Notes: a model not told the origin generated them from the letters alone. Positions 33,870-41,821 are shown, numbered from the stretch's first letter. The stretch: DNA of 64,000 bases from Streptomyces sp. Y2F8-2 (GCF_014905555.1 NZ_BNGS01000007.1:186001-250000), one strand, 5' to 3'. Program-made: numbers and translations.

Positions 33870-33906
33870 GATGGCATGACTATACGTATCGCCGCAGGTT
33901 TATGCA
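33870..33906 (-). promoter_or_regulatory. argC promoter with putative ARG box
   Basis: On the minus strand, TTGCATAAAC is followed by CGTATAGTCATGC, with -10 candidate TATAGT at 33879-33884. The latter motif matches TGCATACTCATGC in front of argG at 10 of 13 positions. Repressor binding here would cover the -10. Confidence 0.6.
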
Positions 33907-33989
33907 ATCCCGGAGATCAGGTTCCATGACGAGCCGTGTGACCGGTTGCGTCGACGATCACACGGCCACCCACCGCTTGCGGGCATCGC

Positions 33990-34020
33990 TTGACCTGGAG
34001 CGTGCTCCAGGTTCTACGGT
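33990..34020 (+). promoter_or_regulatory. MerR-type promoter with 19-bp spacer and perfect dyad
   Basis: -35 TTGACC (33990-33995) and -10 TACGGT (34015-34020) are separated by 19 bp, the stretched spacing that MerR proteins correct. The dyad ACCTGGAGC-GT-GCTCCAGGT (33993-34012) is perfect and fills the spacer. The start codon lies 6 nt after the -10, so the mRNA is probably leaderless. Confidence 0.85.
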
Positions 34021-34026
34021 CTTGTC

Positions 34027-34458
34027 ATGACCAGCGGACAACCCCTGCCGCCGGATCGGCAACCGACCCTGACCATCGCCCAGGTCGCCGAGCGCACCGG
34101 CCTCTCGCACGACACCCTGCGCTACTACGAGAGGGCGGGCCTGATCGAGCGGGTCGGCCGGACCACAGGCAACCAGCGGCGCTACGACGCGGCCGACCTG
34201 GCCTGGCTGGAGTTCCTGCTGCGACTGCGCGAGACGGGCATGTCGATCGCCGACATGCAGCGCTTCGCGCAGCTGCGGACGCAGGGGGACGACACGGTCG
34301 CGGACCGGCTCGCGATGCTGCGGAAGCACCGCGCGGAGCTGGCGGAACGGATTCGCGCACTGCGCCGCAACGCGGCCGCGCTGGACGACAAGATCGACCA
34401 CTACGAACGGCTGCTGGGCGACATGCCCCCGCAGCCGGGAACGGATGAGCGGACATGA
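34027..34458 (+). CDS. MerR-family transcriptional regulator
   Basis: 143 aa. N-terminal winged helix L-T-I-A-Q-V-A-E-R-T-G-L-S-H-D-T-L-R-Y-Y-E-R-A-G-L-I, then a long dimerisation helix (about 95-130). No Cys is present for metal or redox sensing, so the signal is probably a small organic molecule. It sits directly under a MerR-type operator and overlaps the next gene by ATGA, implying that it activates itself and the AhpD-like enzyme. Confidence 0.92.
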   Translation: MTSGQPLPPDRQPTLTIAQVAERTGLSHDTLRYYERAGLIERVGRTTGNQRRYDAADLAWLEFLLRLRETGMSIADMQRFAQLRTQGDDTVADRLAMLRKHRAELAERIRALRRNAAALDDKIDHYERLLGDMPPQPGTDERT

Positions 34459-34892
34459 GCGAGAGCACCACCCGTGACGAGCGTTTCGCCCACGGCCTCG
34501 AGGTCCTGAGGAAGGTCGACGGCGAGGCCGGGCAGCGGGTCGTCGACTCGCTCGCCGACATCAGTCCCGAGCTCGGCCACCAGATCGTCTCCTGGGCCTT
34601 CGGCGAGATCTACGACCGGCCCGGGCTCGCCCCACGCGACCGCCAGCTGGTGACGCTGGGCATGCTCACCGCGCTCGGCGGCTGCGAGGCCCAGCTCGAT
34701 GTGCACGTGAACGCGGCACTGAACGTGGGCCTCACACCCGAGCAGATCGTCGAGGCCCTGTTGCACTCGGCGGTGTACTGCGGCATACCGAAGGCGCTGA
34801 ACGCGACCTTCGCCGCGAAGAAGGTCTTCGCCGAGCGCGGGCTGCTGCCGCTGGGGCAGCAGCCCGCGCCGGCAGCGGCTACGTCTGCTTGA
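34455..34892 (+). CDS. Carboxymuconolactone decarboxylase / AhpD-like protein
   Basis: 145-aa helical protein of the CMD family, with E-L-G-H-Q-I-V-S-W-A-F-G-E-I-Y and R-D-R-Q-L-V-T-L-G-M-L-T-A-L-G-G-C-E-A-Q-L-D-V-H. The AhpD C-x-x-C pair is absent (G-C-E-A-Q), so a lactone decarboxylase or other non-redox role is more likely than peroxidase reduction. Coupled to merR by a 4-bp overlap. Its 3' end overlaps the remnant on the other strand by 14 bp. Confidence 0.88.
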   Translation: MSESTTRDERFAHGLEVLRKVDGEAGQRVVDSLADISPELGHQIVSWAFGEIYDRPGLAPRDRQLVTLGMLTALGGCEAQLDVHVNAALNVGLTPEQIVEALLHSAVYCGIPKALNATFAAKKVFAERGLLPLGQQPAPAAATSA

Positions 34893-35046
34893 TCCTGAGG
34901 AAGGTGATCGAGTCGGCCGGGAAGGCGTACGTGAACCTGTCGGCGACCCAGTAGTAGTTCCCGGTGTCCTTGACGCCGAAGGCGACGAGGAAGCCCTCCT
35001 TGCCGGACTTCTTGGTGGCCTTCACCTGCAGGTCGTAGTGCACTTC
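34879..35046 (-). pseudogene. Remnant of a secreted alpha-L-arabinofuranosidase C-terminus
   Basis: A 54-residue stretch reads like two parts of the C-terminal region of Streptomyces arabinofuranosidases joined together: Y-D-L-Q-V-K-A-T-K-K-S-G-K-E-G-F-L-V-A-F-G with D-T-G-N-Y-Y-W, then directly R-F-T-Y-A-F-P-A-D-S-I-T-F-L-R-I. In intact enzymes, as I remember them, more than 100 residues separate these parts. The catalytic domain is missing, replaced upstream by the divergent DUF6314-like gene, so this is a deletion-worn remnant and not a functional gene. Confidence 0.6.
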
Positions 35047-35113
35047 GAACGGCAAGATGGAGAGGCGGCATGATCGCGTCAATGGGCGTGCGAGGACAGG
35101 AGGGCGGAGAGTC

Positions 35114-35587
35114 ATGGCGGTGGACACCTTCTGGCCGGTCGAGGACGTACTGGCCCACCTGGCCGGGCGATGGCACGTGGAGCGCGCCGTGCGGGATCTC
35201 GCGAGCGGCGAGGAAGGCCGGTTCAGCGGGACGACGGTGTTCTCACCGAGGGAGGGCGGCGGGCTGCTGCACCACGAGTCCGGCACGTTCCTCTGGCAGG
35301 GTGCGTCCCGGCCCGCCGAGCGGACGCTGCTGTTCCTGCCCGGGGCCTCGCCGGGCACCTCGGACGTCGCGTTCGCGGACGGCCGCCCGTTCCACCACCT
35401 CGACCTCACGACCGGCCACCACGTCGCCGAGCATCCGTGCGCGGCGGACCGCTACCGAGGCGAGTTCACCGTGTACGACGAGGATCACTGGCGCACGGTG
35501 TGGCGGGTCGGCGGGCCCGCGAAGGACCTGCTCCTGACCACCGACTACACACGCGAGCGCCGGCCGCCGGAACGTCAGGCGCGCTGA
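35114..35587 (+). CDS. DUF6314-family protein
   Basis: 157-aa soluble protein with the family opening D-V-L-A-H-L-A-G-R-W-H-V-E-R-A-V-R-D, L-L-H-H-E-S-G-T-F-L-W-Q-G, F-H-H-L-D-L-T-T-G and a closing W-R-V-G-G-P-A-K-D-L-L-L-T-T-D-Y. The pattern resembles a lipocalin-like beta-barrel, but no activity is known to me. ATG 35114 is preceded by GGAGGGCGGAGAG; the frame is open further upstream without homology. Convergent with the next gene (13-bp overlap). Confidence 0.8.
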   Translation: MAVDTFWPVEDVLAHLAGRWHVERAVRDLASGEEGRFSGTTVFSPREGGGLLHHESGTFLWQGASRPAERTLLFLPGASPGTSDVAFADGRPFHHLDLTTGHHVAEHPCAADRYRGEFTVYDEDHWRTVWRVGGPAKDLLLTTDYTRERRPPERQAR

Positions 35588-36162
35588 TGTGACAGGGCCT
35601 CGAGGCGCAGGTTCCAGCGGCCTCCGTGCCCGGCCAGCGTCACCGTCGACAGGGGGCGGACGTCGATGTTCCAGTACGACGACGGCTGCGCCCTCAGCGC
35701 GTACACCAGGGCCGCCCGCACCACCGAGGGCTCGGCCACGGCGACGATACGGCTGCCGTCCTCCACGGGGCGCGTGTCCAGCCAGCCGCCCACGCGGGAG
35801 ATGAACGCCAGCAGCGACTCACCGCCGTGCGGCGCGGAGCGCGGGTCCGCGAGCCAGGCGTCCACCGCCGAGGGCTCCCGGGCCATCGCCTCGCCCAGCG
35901 TGAACCCACGCCAGCGGCCCATGTCGCAGTCCCGCAGCGCCGGCTGCACCAGCGGCGCGTACCCGAGCGCGTCCCCGGTCGCCCGGCTGCGTGGCGTGGG
36001 CGAGCAGTAGCGCAGCTCGGCCGCCGCCAGCGGCACCAGGTCGGGGGCGACACGTTGCACCTCGTCCCAGCCGGCCTGGTCCAGCGGCCGGTCGTCCTCG
36101 AAGCGCTCCGCGAGCAGCGAGGAACTGCGCGCGGCGGCGACGAACGTGACCCGAAGATGCAT
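35575..36162 (-). CDS. Histidine-phosphatase-fold protein lacking catalytic histidines
   Basis: 195 aa. The fold of the phosphoglycerate-mutase-like superfamily is recognisable: G-R-W-R-G-F-T-L-G-E-A, P-H-G-G-E-S-L-L-A-F-I-S-R-V and S-P-T-P-R-S-R-A-T. The R-H-G motif at the N-terminus is A-A-A-R-S, and the second catalytic His (normally S-H-G-G) is V-A-E-P-S. Both essential His are therefore absent, so phosphatase activity by the usual phospho-His route is not possible. It may bind a ligand or partner. The gene is otherwise intact with normal codon use. Confidence 0.8.
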   Translation of the reverse strand: MHLRVTFVAAARSSSLLAERFEDDRPLDQAGWDEVQRVAPDLVPLAAAELRYCSPTPRSRATGDALGYAPLVQPALRDCDMGRWRGFTLGEAMAREPSAVDAWLADPRSAPHGGESLLAFISRVGGWLDTRPVEDGSRIVAVAEPSVVRAALVYALRAQPSSYWNIDVRPLSTVTLAGHGGRWNLRLEALSHQRA

Positions 36163-36235
36163 GCGGCGATCGTCGAGCGCGCAAGTGCGCAGGTCAAGAG
36201 GGATTACTCAGGAGTTACCAACGGTATCGCCGACG

Positions 36236-36703
36236 TCACACACGGACCTTGTTCGACGTGTCGAACCGATGCACCATCCACTGGTCCGGCCGGTCGAGCG
36301 GTTCGAACCCGAGCCTGGCGTAGACCCCGTGCGCGTCGCTCGTCGCCAGCAGGAAGCGGCGCAGCCCGAGCGGAGCGAGGTGGTCGCGGACGGCACCGAC
36401 CATGGCGGTGCCGATGCCCTTGCCGCGTACCGAACGGTCGACGTAGACATCGCAGAGCCAGGCGAAGGACGCCTCGTCGGTCACCACGCGCGCGTACGCC
36501 ACCTGCTCGCCCGAAGCGGTGTCGTAGACCCCGAAGTTGAGGGAGTTCGCGACGGCGCGCTCGTGTTTGTCCCGGGGCCGGTCGATCGCCCAGTACGCGT
36601 CGGTGGCGAGCCAGCGGTGGGTGCGGTCGATGTCGATCCGGGCGGAGTCGGCGGAGAATTCGTAGCCGTCCGGGAGGCGGGGCGCGTCGGTGGTGGCTGT
36701 CAT
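36236..36703 (-). CDS. GNAT-family N-acetyltransferase
   Basis: 155-aa protein opening D-A-P-R-L-P-D-G-Y-E-F-S-A-D. The acetyl-CoA motif D-R-S-V-R-G-K-G-I-G-T-A-M-V is at about 91-104, and L-A-T-S-D-A-H-G-V-Y-A-R-L-G-F lies near 120-134. It closely resembles small orphan acetyltransferases of the YkkB/arylalkylamine type. ATG 36703 lacks a strong ribosome site; the frame is open far upstream without homology. Substrate unknown. Confidence 0.85.
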   Translation of the reverse strand: MTATTDAPRLPDGYEFSADSARIDIDRTHRWLATDAYWAIDRPRDKHERAVANSLNFGVYDTASGEQVAYARVVTDEASFAWLCDVYVDRSVRGKGIGTAMVGAVRDHLAPLGLRRFLLATSDAHGVYARLGFEPLDRPDQWMVHRFDTSNKVRV

Positions 36704-36762
36704 GACGGGAGACTCGCAGGTCGGGGCGGTGCTGTCGAACCAATTCGGGCGGACGGCTCTCG

Positions 36763-38205
36763 CTACCGGGTCCGGAACACCTCGTGGCAGGCCGCGCGAA
36801 GGCGGCGTACACCCTCGGTGATCTCCCCCTCCCCCGCGGCGGCCGCGAAGCTCAACCGCAGGTGCGGGGCCGGGGGTTCGGCGCTGAAGTAGGGGCGGCC
36901 GGGGGTGACCGCGACGCCGGCGCGCAGGGCGCCCGCGGTGAGGGCGGACTCGTCGGTGCCCTCGGGCAGGCGTGCCCAGAGGTGGTAGCCGCCGGACGGG
37001 ATGTACGGCAGGGCGAGTTCGGGCAGGTGCAGGCGCAGGGCGGCGGTCATCGTGTCGCGGCGGTGCCTCAACTCGGCGGCGACGGCGCGCAGATGCCGGG
37101 GCCATGCGGGCGAGCCGACGAGTTCCAGCGCGGCCTCCTGGAGGGGGCGCGGCACGAAGAAGGTGTCGACGATCTGGATGGCGCGCAGCCGTTCCAGGAC
37201 AGGGCCGCGGGCGGCCAGGGCGCCGACCCGGAAGCTGGGCGAGGTCGCCTTGGTGAGGGAGTTGACGTGCACGACGACGCCGTCGAGGTCCTCGGCGGCC
37301 AGCGGGGGCGGCAGGGGGCCGGCGTCCTCGTGCACCAGTCGGCGGACGAAGTCGTCCTCGATGACGAACGCTCCGGCGTCGCGCGCGATGCGCAGCACCT
37401 CGCGTCGGCGCTCAGGGGCGAGGACGGCACCGGTCGGGTTCTGGAACAGCGGCTGGCAGACGACGACACGGGCTCCGGTCGCGCGGAACGCGTCGGCGAG
37501 CAGGACGGGTTTGACCCCGTCCGCGTCCACCGGCACGGGTACGGGCCTCAGGCCGGCCGCGCGGGCGATGGCGAGCATGCCGGGATAGGTGGGCGACTCG
37601 ACGAGGACGGGGGCGCCGGGCGGTGCGAGGGCACGTAGTGCGGTGGTCAGCGCGGACTGGCCGCCCGCGGTGATCAGCACGTCGGCGGCGGTGGTCGCGC
37701 CGCCGATGCCCCGCGCGAACCACTCGCGCAGTTCGGCGACGCCTTCGACGGGCGGCCGGGCCCAGACGCCGGGGCGGCGGCCGGCGCGCGAGAGGGCCGC
37801 GGCCATGGCCCGCTCGGGCTGCAGTGAGGGGTGCAGATAGCCGCCGGTGAACTCGATGACACCGGCGGGCGGGGCGGCCAGCGAGACGACCACTCCTGAC
37901 GCGTCGACGCTGCGCGGCACGAGCTCGGCGGCGGCATCGGCACTGAGCGCGACCTCCTGCCAGGCGGTGTCTCCCACGGCCGGGGCCGCGGCCCGCGGTT
38001 CCGCCCGGAAGGCCCCGGCTCCCGGGCGCGTGACCACCAGCCCCTCGGCGGCCAGCTGGGCGAGCGCGCGCGACACGGTCACCGGACTCACCCGGAACCG
38101 CTCGACGAGCGCACGGCTGGACGGCAGCTTCTCTCCGGGCGAGTAGCGCTTCAGCTCGTACCGGAGACGTTTCGCCAGGTCGGAGACGCTGCTACTCTCT
38201 TGCAT
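36763..38205 (-). CDS. PdxR/MocR-type GntR regulator with aminotransferase domain
   Basis: 480 aa. The GntR winged helix (about 1-75) has L-P-S-S-R-A-L-V-E-R-F-R-V-S-P-V-T-V-S-R-A-L. A class I aminotransferase fold follows (about 110-475), with S-P-T-Y-P-G-M, N-P-T-G, and the PLP-binding Lys in S-L-T-K-A-T-S-P-S-F-R-V-G. Such proteins sense PLP or an amino acid and act on adjacent genes. The start ATG 38205 shares the CATG at 38203-38206 with the divergent exporter. TATCCT (38214-38219) lies 8 nt upstream, indicating a leaderless transcript. Confidence 0.93.
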   Translation of the reverse strand: MQESSSVSDLAKRLRYELKRYSPGEKLPSSRALVERFRVSPVTVSRALAQLAAEGLVVTRPGAGAFRAEPRAAAPAVGDTAWQEVALSADAAAELVPRSVDASGVVVSLAAPPAGVIEFTGGYLHPSLQPERAMAAALSRAGRRPGVWARPPVEGVAELREWFARGIGGATTAADVLITAGGQSALTTALRALAPPGAPVLVESPTYPGMLAIARAAGLRPVPVPVDADGVKPVLLADAFRATGARVVVCQPLFQNPTGAVLAPERRREVLRIARDAGAFVIEDDFVRRLVHEDAGPLPPPLAAEDLDGVVVHVNSLTKATSPSFRVGALAARGPVLERLRAIQIVDTFFVPRPLQEAALELVGSPAWPRHLRAVAAELRHRRDTMTAALRLHLPELALPYIPSGGYHLWARLPEGTDESALTAGALRAGVAVTPGRPYFSAEPPAPHLRLSFAAAAGEGEITEGVRRLRAACHEVFRTR

Positions 38206-38219
38206 GAGGACACAGGATA
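38193..38219. promoter_or_regulatory. Overlapping divergent promoters for pdxR-like regulator and EamA exporter
   Basis: TACTCT (38193-38198, plus) is 5 nt before the exporter ATG 38204; TATCCT (38214-38219, minus) is 8 nt before the regulator ATG 38205. The two start codons share CATG, and each -10 lies in the other gene's first codons. Direct GCTACT copies occur at 38191 and 38222. Confidence 0.6.
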
Positions 38220-39136
38220 GCGCTACTGCTCCTACATCGATAGCGGTGACCGCGGCCGTCACAGGGGCCGACACGGCCCGCCGCCGCACCGGAACCCTCC
38301 AGGCCGCCCTCGGCGTGGTCGCCTTCTCGCTCACCTTCCCCGCCACCGCCTGGGGGCTCGAGGGATTCGGCGCCTGGTCGCTCGTCGCCGCGCGCAGTGT
38401 GCTCGCCGCCCTCATCGCCGGCGGGTGCCTGCTCGCACTCCGTGTTCCGGTGCCCGCGCGGGCCCACTGGGCGGGGCTCGCCGTGGTCGCGGCCGGCGTG
38501 GTGCTCGGCTTCCCGCTGCTGACCACCCTCGCCCTGAAGACCTCGACCACCGCGCACGCCGCCGTGGTCGTCGGGCTGCTCCCCCTGACCACCGCCCTCC
38601 TCTCCGCACTGCGCGTCCGCACCCGGCCCTCCCGCACCTTCTGGCTCGCCGCCCTCGCCGGCGCCGCCGCCGTCATCGCTTTCACCGTGCAGCAGAGCGG
38701 CGGCGCGTTGACCGGCGCGGACGCCTACCTCTTCGGCGCCCTGCTGATCTGCGCCGCCGGCTACACCGAGGGCGGCCGGCTGGCCCGGGTCATGCCCGGC
38801 TGGCAGGTCATCGGCTGGGCCCTGGTGCTGTGCCTGCCGCTCACCGTGCCCGCCGCGGCCGTGGCGCTGTCGTACGAGCCGGTCCACCTCACTGCGCACG
38901 GCGTGGCCGGGCTGCTGTGGGTGGCGGCCGGATCGCAGTTCCTCGGGCTGGTCGTCTGGTACCGGGGCATGGCCGCCATCGGCATCCCCAAGGCCAGTCA
39001 GTTGCAGTTGGCCCAGCCCCTGCTCACACTGGTGTGGTCGGTACTGCTCCTCGGTGAGCACCTCACCCCGGCCGCACCGCTCACGGCCGCCGCGGTCCTC
39101 GTGTGCATCGCGGTCACCCAGCGGGCGCGGGGCTGA
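38204..39136 (+). CDS. EamA-family (DMT) metabolite exporter
   Basis: 310-aa membrane protein with ten predicted helices formed by two EamA repeats (about 25-150 and 165-305). It has typical internal motifs T-F-P-A-T-A-W-G-L-E-G and G-I-P-K-A-S-Q-L-Q-L-A-Q-P-L. Such DMT proteins export amino acids or related metabolites. ATG 38204 shares its first bases with the start of the opposite regulator. Control by that PdxR/MocR protein is very likely given the shared promoter. Confidence 0.9.
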   Translation: MRTQDSATAPTSIAVTAAVTGADTARRRTGTLQAALGVVAFSLTFPATAWGLEGFGAWSLVAARSVLAALIAGGCLLALRVPVPARAHWAGLAVVAAGVVLGFPLLTTLALKTSTTAHAAVVVGLLPLTTALLSALRVRTRPSRTFWLAALAGAAAVIAFTVQQSGGALTGADAYLFGALLICAAGYTEGGRLARVMPGWQVIGWALVLCLPLTVPAAAVALSYEPVHLTAHGVAGLLWVAAGSQFLGLVVWYRGMAAIGIPKASQLQLAQPLLTLVWSVLLLGEHLTPAAPLTAAAVLVCIAVTQRARG

Positions 39137-39285
39137 CCGGGGCAGGGGTGGGACCGGGACGTCCGGCGCCACCGGCCGCGGCTCGCGGCCGCAGCGAGTG
39201 AGCCGAAGGGGCTGTAGCGTTCCGGAGGCGAGCCGCCTGAAAACGGGACCGACACTCCCGCAACGCGACGAGGAGGGCCCAACAG

Positions 39286-39495
39286 ATGCGCGCAACTGTG
39301 GGCGACAAGCTGGTGCAGCACGGCAGGATCGTCGGGCAGCACGACAAGGTCGGCGAGATCGTCGAAGTGATGGGCGCGGACGGCAACCCGCCGTACCGGG
39401 TCCGCTTCCAGGACGGGCACGAAGGGGTGTGCTCACCCGGCCCGGACACCGAGATCCGCCACAAGGAGGACGCCGGGCGGCCGATCGGACACTAG
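39286..39495 (+). CDS. DUF1918-family small protein
   Basis: 69-aa protein with an SH3-like beta fold: V-G-D-K-L-V-Q-H-G, G-Q-H-D-K-V-G-E-I-V-E-V, P-P-Y-R-V-R-F-Q-D-G-H-E-G and a C-terminal P-G-P-D. Common single gene in actinobacteria with unknown role. ATG 39286 follows GAGGAGGGCC. Confidence 0.9.
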   Translation: MRATVGDKLVQHGRIVGQHDKVGEIVEVMGADGNPPYRVRFQDGHEGVCSPGPDTEIRHKEDAGRPIGH

Positions 39496-39504
39496 GGACC
39501 GGGT

Positions 39505-40725
39505 TCAGCGCGGCGGCGTCGCCGGCTGTCGGTAGTGATCGGCGACCACTCGCGTCATCGCGCCGATCGGGTCCCGGGCCACGTCCTGAGCGGCGAAGAA
39601 GACATGCCCGCGGACCTGCGGGTAGCGCCTGGCCAGAGTGAGGTGCAGGGAGAGTTCGGCCGGGTCCTGCCAGGCGGCGGGCTCGGCCGCGGCACTGGCC
39701 TTGTACAGCCCCTCACCCGCGTACAGCTGTACGTCCGTGCCCTGGACGACACCTGCCCACCAGGGCACGAGTCGCGCGTAGTCGGCCACGGCGTAGCCGA
39801 TGTTCCAGTAGATCTGCGGGCAGACGTAGTCCAGCCACCCCGACCTCACCCAGGTCCTGGTGTCCGCGTACAGGTCGTCGTACGTCTGCACCCCGGCCCG
39901 GGTGTCCGAGCCGCGGGGGTCGGTGCCGGCGTTGCGCCACACCCCGAAGGGGCTGATCCCGAAGCGCGCTGCCGGTCTGGTCTGCCGCACACGGCTCGCA
40001 GTCTCGCGCACCAGTTGGTCGACGTTGTCCCGGCGCCAGTCGGCCCGGCTCGGGAAGTCGTCGCCGTACTCCTCGTACGCGTCGTCGTCGTCGAAGTCCT
40101 CCCCGGCGACCGGGTACGGGTAGAAGTAGTCGTCGAAGTGGACGCCGTCGACCGGGTAGCGGCGTACGGCGTCCAGGATCGCGTCCTCGACGAAGGCGCG
40201 GACCTCCGGCAGGCCGGGGTTGTAGTAGAGCTTGCCGCCGTAGGCCACGACCCAGTCGGGGTGCTCGCGGGCGGGGTGCCGGGCGGCGAGCCGGGACGGG
40301 TCGGCGTGCAGGGCGATCCGGTACGGGTTGAACCAGGCGTGCAGTTGCAGGCCCCGCGCGTGCGCCTCGGTGACGGCCGTGCCGAGCGGGTCCCAGCCGG
40401 GGTCCTGCCCCTGGACGCCGGTCAGGTACTGGGACCAGGGCTCGTACGGGGAGGGCCACAGGGCGTCGGCCGTGGGGCGCACCTGGAAGAACACCGTGTT
40501 CAGCCGGCGCCGCACGGCCACGTCCAGCAGGGCGCACAGCTCGGCGCGCTGCGCGGACGCCGTCAGACCGGGACGCGAGGGCCAGTCGCGGTTGGCCACG
40601 CAGGCCAGCCACATCCCCCGCATCTCCCCGGCCGCCGCACCCCGCGGTGCGGCCGCGGCGTCGCCCGCCGTGACCAGGCCGGCCAGCGCGGCCACCGTGA
40701 ACGCCCGGCGTGACAACCGGCCCAT
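39505..40725 (-). CDS. Secreted glycoside-hydrolase-like protein (GHL10/DUF187)
   Basis: 406 aa. S-R-R-A-F-T-V-A-A-L-A-G is a Tat-type signal, cleaved near residue 26. The TIM-barrel part has R-G-M-W-L-A-C-V-A-N-R-D-W-P-S, F-F-Q-V-R-P-T-A-D-A-L-W and V-D-G-V-H-F-D-D-Y-F-Y-P-Y-P, the family's acidic active-site strand. Family members act on unknown glycans of the cell surface. I use ATG 40725, since the GGGGG ribosome site abuts the ATG two codons earlier. Convergent with DUF1918 (10-bp gap). Confidence 0.87.
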   Translation of the reverse strand: MGRLSRRAFTVAALAGLVTAGDAAAAPRGAAAGEMRGMWLACVANRDWPSRPGLTASAQRAELCALLDVAVRRRLNTVFFQVRPTADALWPSPYEPWSQYLTGVQGQDPGWDPLGTAVTEAHARGLQLHAWFNPYRIALHADPSRLAARHPAREHPDWVVAYGGKLYYNPGLPEVRAFVEDAILDAVRRYPVDGVHFDDYFYPYPVAGEDFDDDDAYEEYGDDFPSRADWRRDNVDQLVRETASRVRQTRPAARFGISPFGVWRNAGTDPRGSDTRAGVQTYDDLYADTRTWVRSGWLDYVCPQIYWNIGYAVADYARLVPWWAGVVQGTDVQLYAGEGLYKASAAAEPAAWQDPAELSLHLTLARRYPQVRGHVFFAAQDVARDPIGAMTRVVADHYRQPATPPR

Positions 40726-40897
40726 CGGCATACCCCCGTACTCTGCGGACCCGCCTCGTCACGGATCGTTCCGGTGGCCCAGCATGCTCCCACCCGGACG
40801 ATCGATCATCGATACTTGGGAGTAACGTGCACGATCGGAGCAGGCGACCGGGACCCGATCGGACCTGCCACAGCCGTAGATCAGCGAAAGGGACGAT

Positions 40898-41758
40898 GTG
40901 ACCGACATCGAACGCGTCGGAGTGGTGGGCTGCGGCCAGATGGGCGCGGGCATCGCCGAGGTGTGCGCCCGCGCCGGACTGGACGTGAAGGTCGCCGAGA
41001 CCACCGGCGAGGCCCTGGAGATCGGGCGCACCCGCCTGTTCAACTCCCTGTCCAAGGCGGCCGAACGCGGCAAGATCTCCGAGGAGGAGCGGGAGGCGAC
41101 GCAGGCGCGCCTGACCTTCACCACCGACCTCGGCGAGTTCGCGGACCGCGATCTGGTGATCGAGGCCGTCGTCGAGAACGAGCAGGTGAAGACCGAGATC
41201 TTCCAGGTGCTCGACCAGGTGGTGACCCGCCCGGACGCCATCCTCGCCTCCAACACCTCCTCGATCCCGCTGGTGAAGCTGGCCGTGGCGACCTCGCGGC
41301 CGGACCAGGTGATCGGCATCCACTTCTTCAACCCGGCCCCGGTCCAGAAGCTCGTCGAGCTGATCCCGGCGCTCACCACCTCCGAGGGCACCCTGAGCCG
41401 GGCCCAGCTGTTCGCGGAGAAGCTCCTCGGCAAGCACGCCATCCGCGCCCAGGACCGCTCGGGCTTCGTCGTCAACGCGCTGCTGGTGCCGTATCTGCTG
41501 TCCGCGATCCGGATGTTCGAGTCGGGCATCGCCGGGCGCGAGGACATCGACAACGGCATGGAGATGGGCTGCGCCCACCCGATGGGACCGCTGAAGCTCG
41601 CCGACCTGATCGGGCTGGACACCGTCGTCTCGATCGCCAACTCGATGTACCACGAGTACAAGGAGCCCCTGTACGCCGCTCCCCCGCTGCTGCAGCGGAT
41701 GGTGGAGGCGGGCCGGCTGGGGCGCAAGACCGGCTCGGGCTTCTACACCTACTCCTGA
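40898..41758 (+). CDS. 3-hydroxybutyryl-CoA dehydrogenase
   Basis: 286-aa soluble enzyme oxidising (S)-3-hydroxyacyl-CoA with NAD(P). The N-terminal Rossmann motif V-G-C-G-Q-M-G-A-G-I-A-E is at about 7-18. The catalytic H-F-F-N-P-A-P-V is at about 143-150, and the C-terminal domain has G-F-V-V-N-A-L-L and N-G-M-E-M-G-C-A-H-P-M-G-P-L. Role: fatty-acid breakdown, PHB-type or ethylmalonyl-CoA metabolism. GTG 40898 follows GAAAGGGAC. A strong terminator ends the unit. Confidence 0.94.
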   Translation: MTDIERVGVVGCGQMGAGIAEVCARAGLDVKVAETTGEALEIGRTRLFNSLSKAAERGKISEEEREATQARLTFTTDLGEFADRDLVIEAVVENEQVKTEIFQVLDQVVTRPDAILASNTSSIPLVKLAVATSRPDQVIGIHFFNPAPVQKLVELIPALTTSEGTLSRAQLFAEKLLGKHAIRAQDRSGFVVNALLVPYLLSAIRMFESGIAGREDIDNGMEMGCAHPMGPLKLADLIGLDTVVSIANSMYHEYKEPLYAAPPLLQRMVEAGRLGRKTGSGFYTYS

Positions 41759-41782
41759 TTACACAACGTCAAGACCCGGCTC

Positions 41783-41821
41783 GCGTGGGCCCGGCACCGT
41801 CGGACGGTGCCGGGCCCACGC
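41783..41821 (+). terminator. Terminator of 3-hydroxybutyryl-CoA dehydrogenase
   Basis: GCGTGGGCCCGGCACCGTC and its exact reverse complement flank a single G: a perfect 19-bp stem 24 bp after the stop. Confidence 0.9.
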
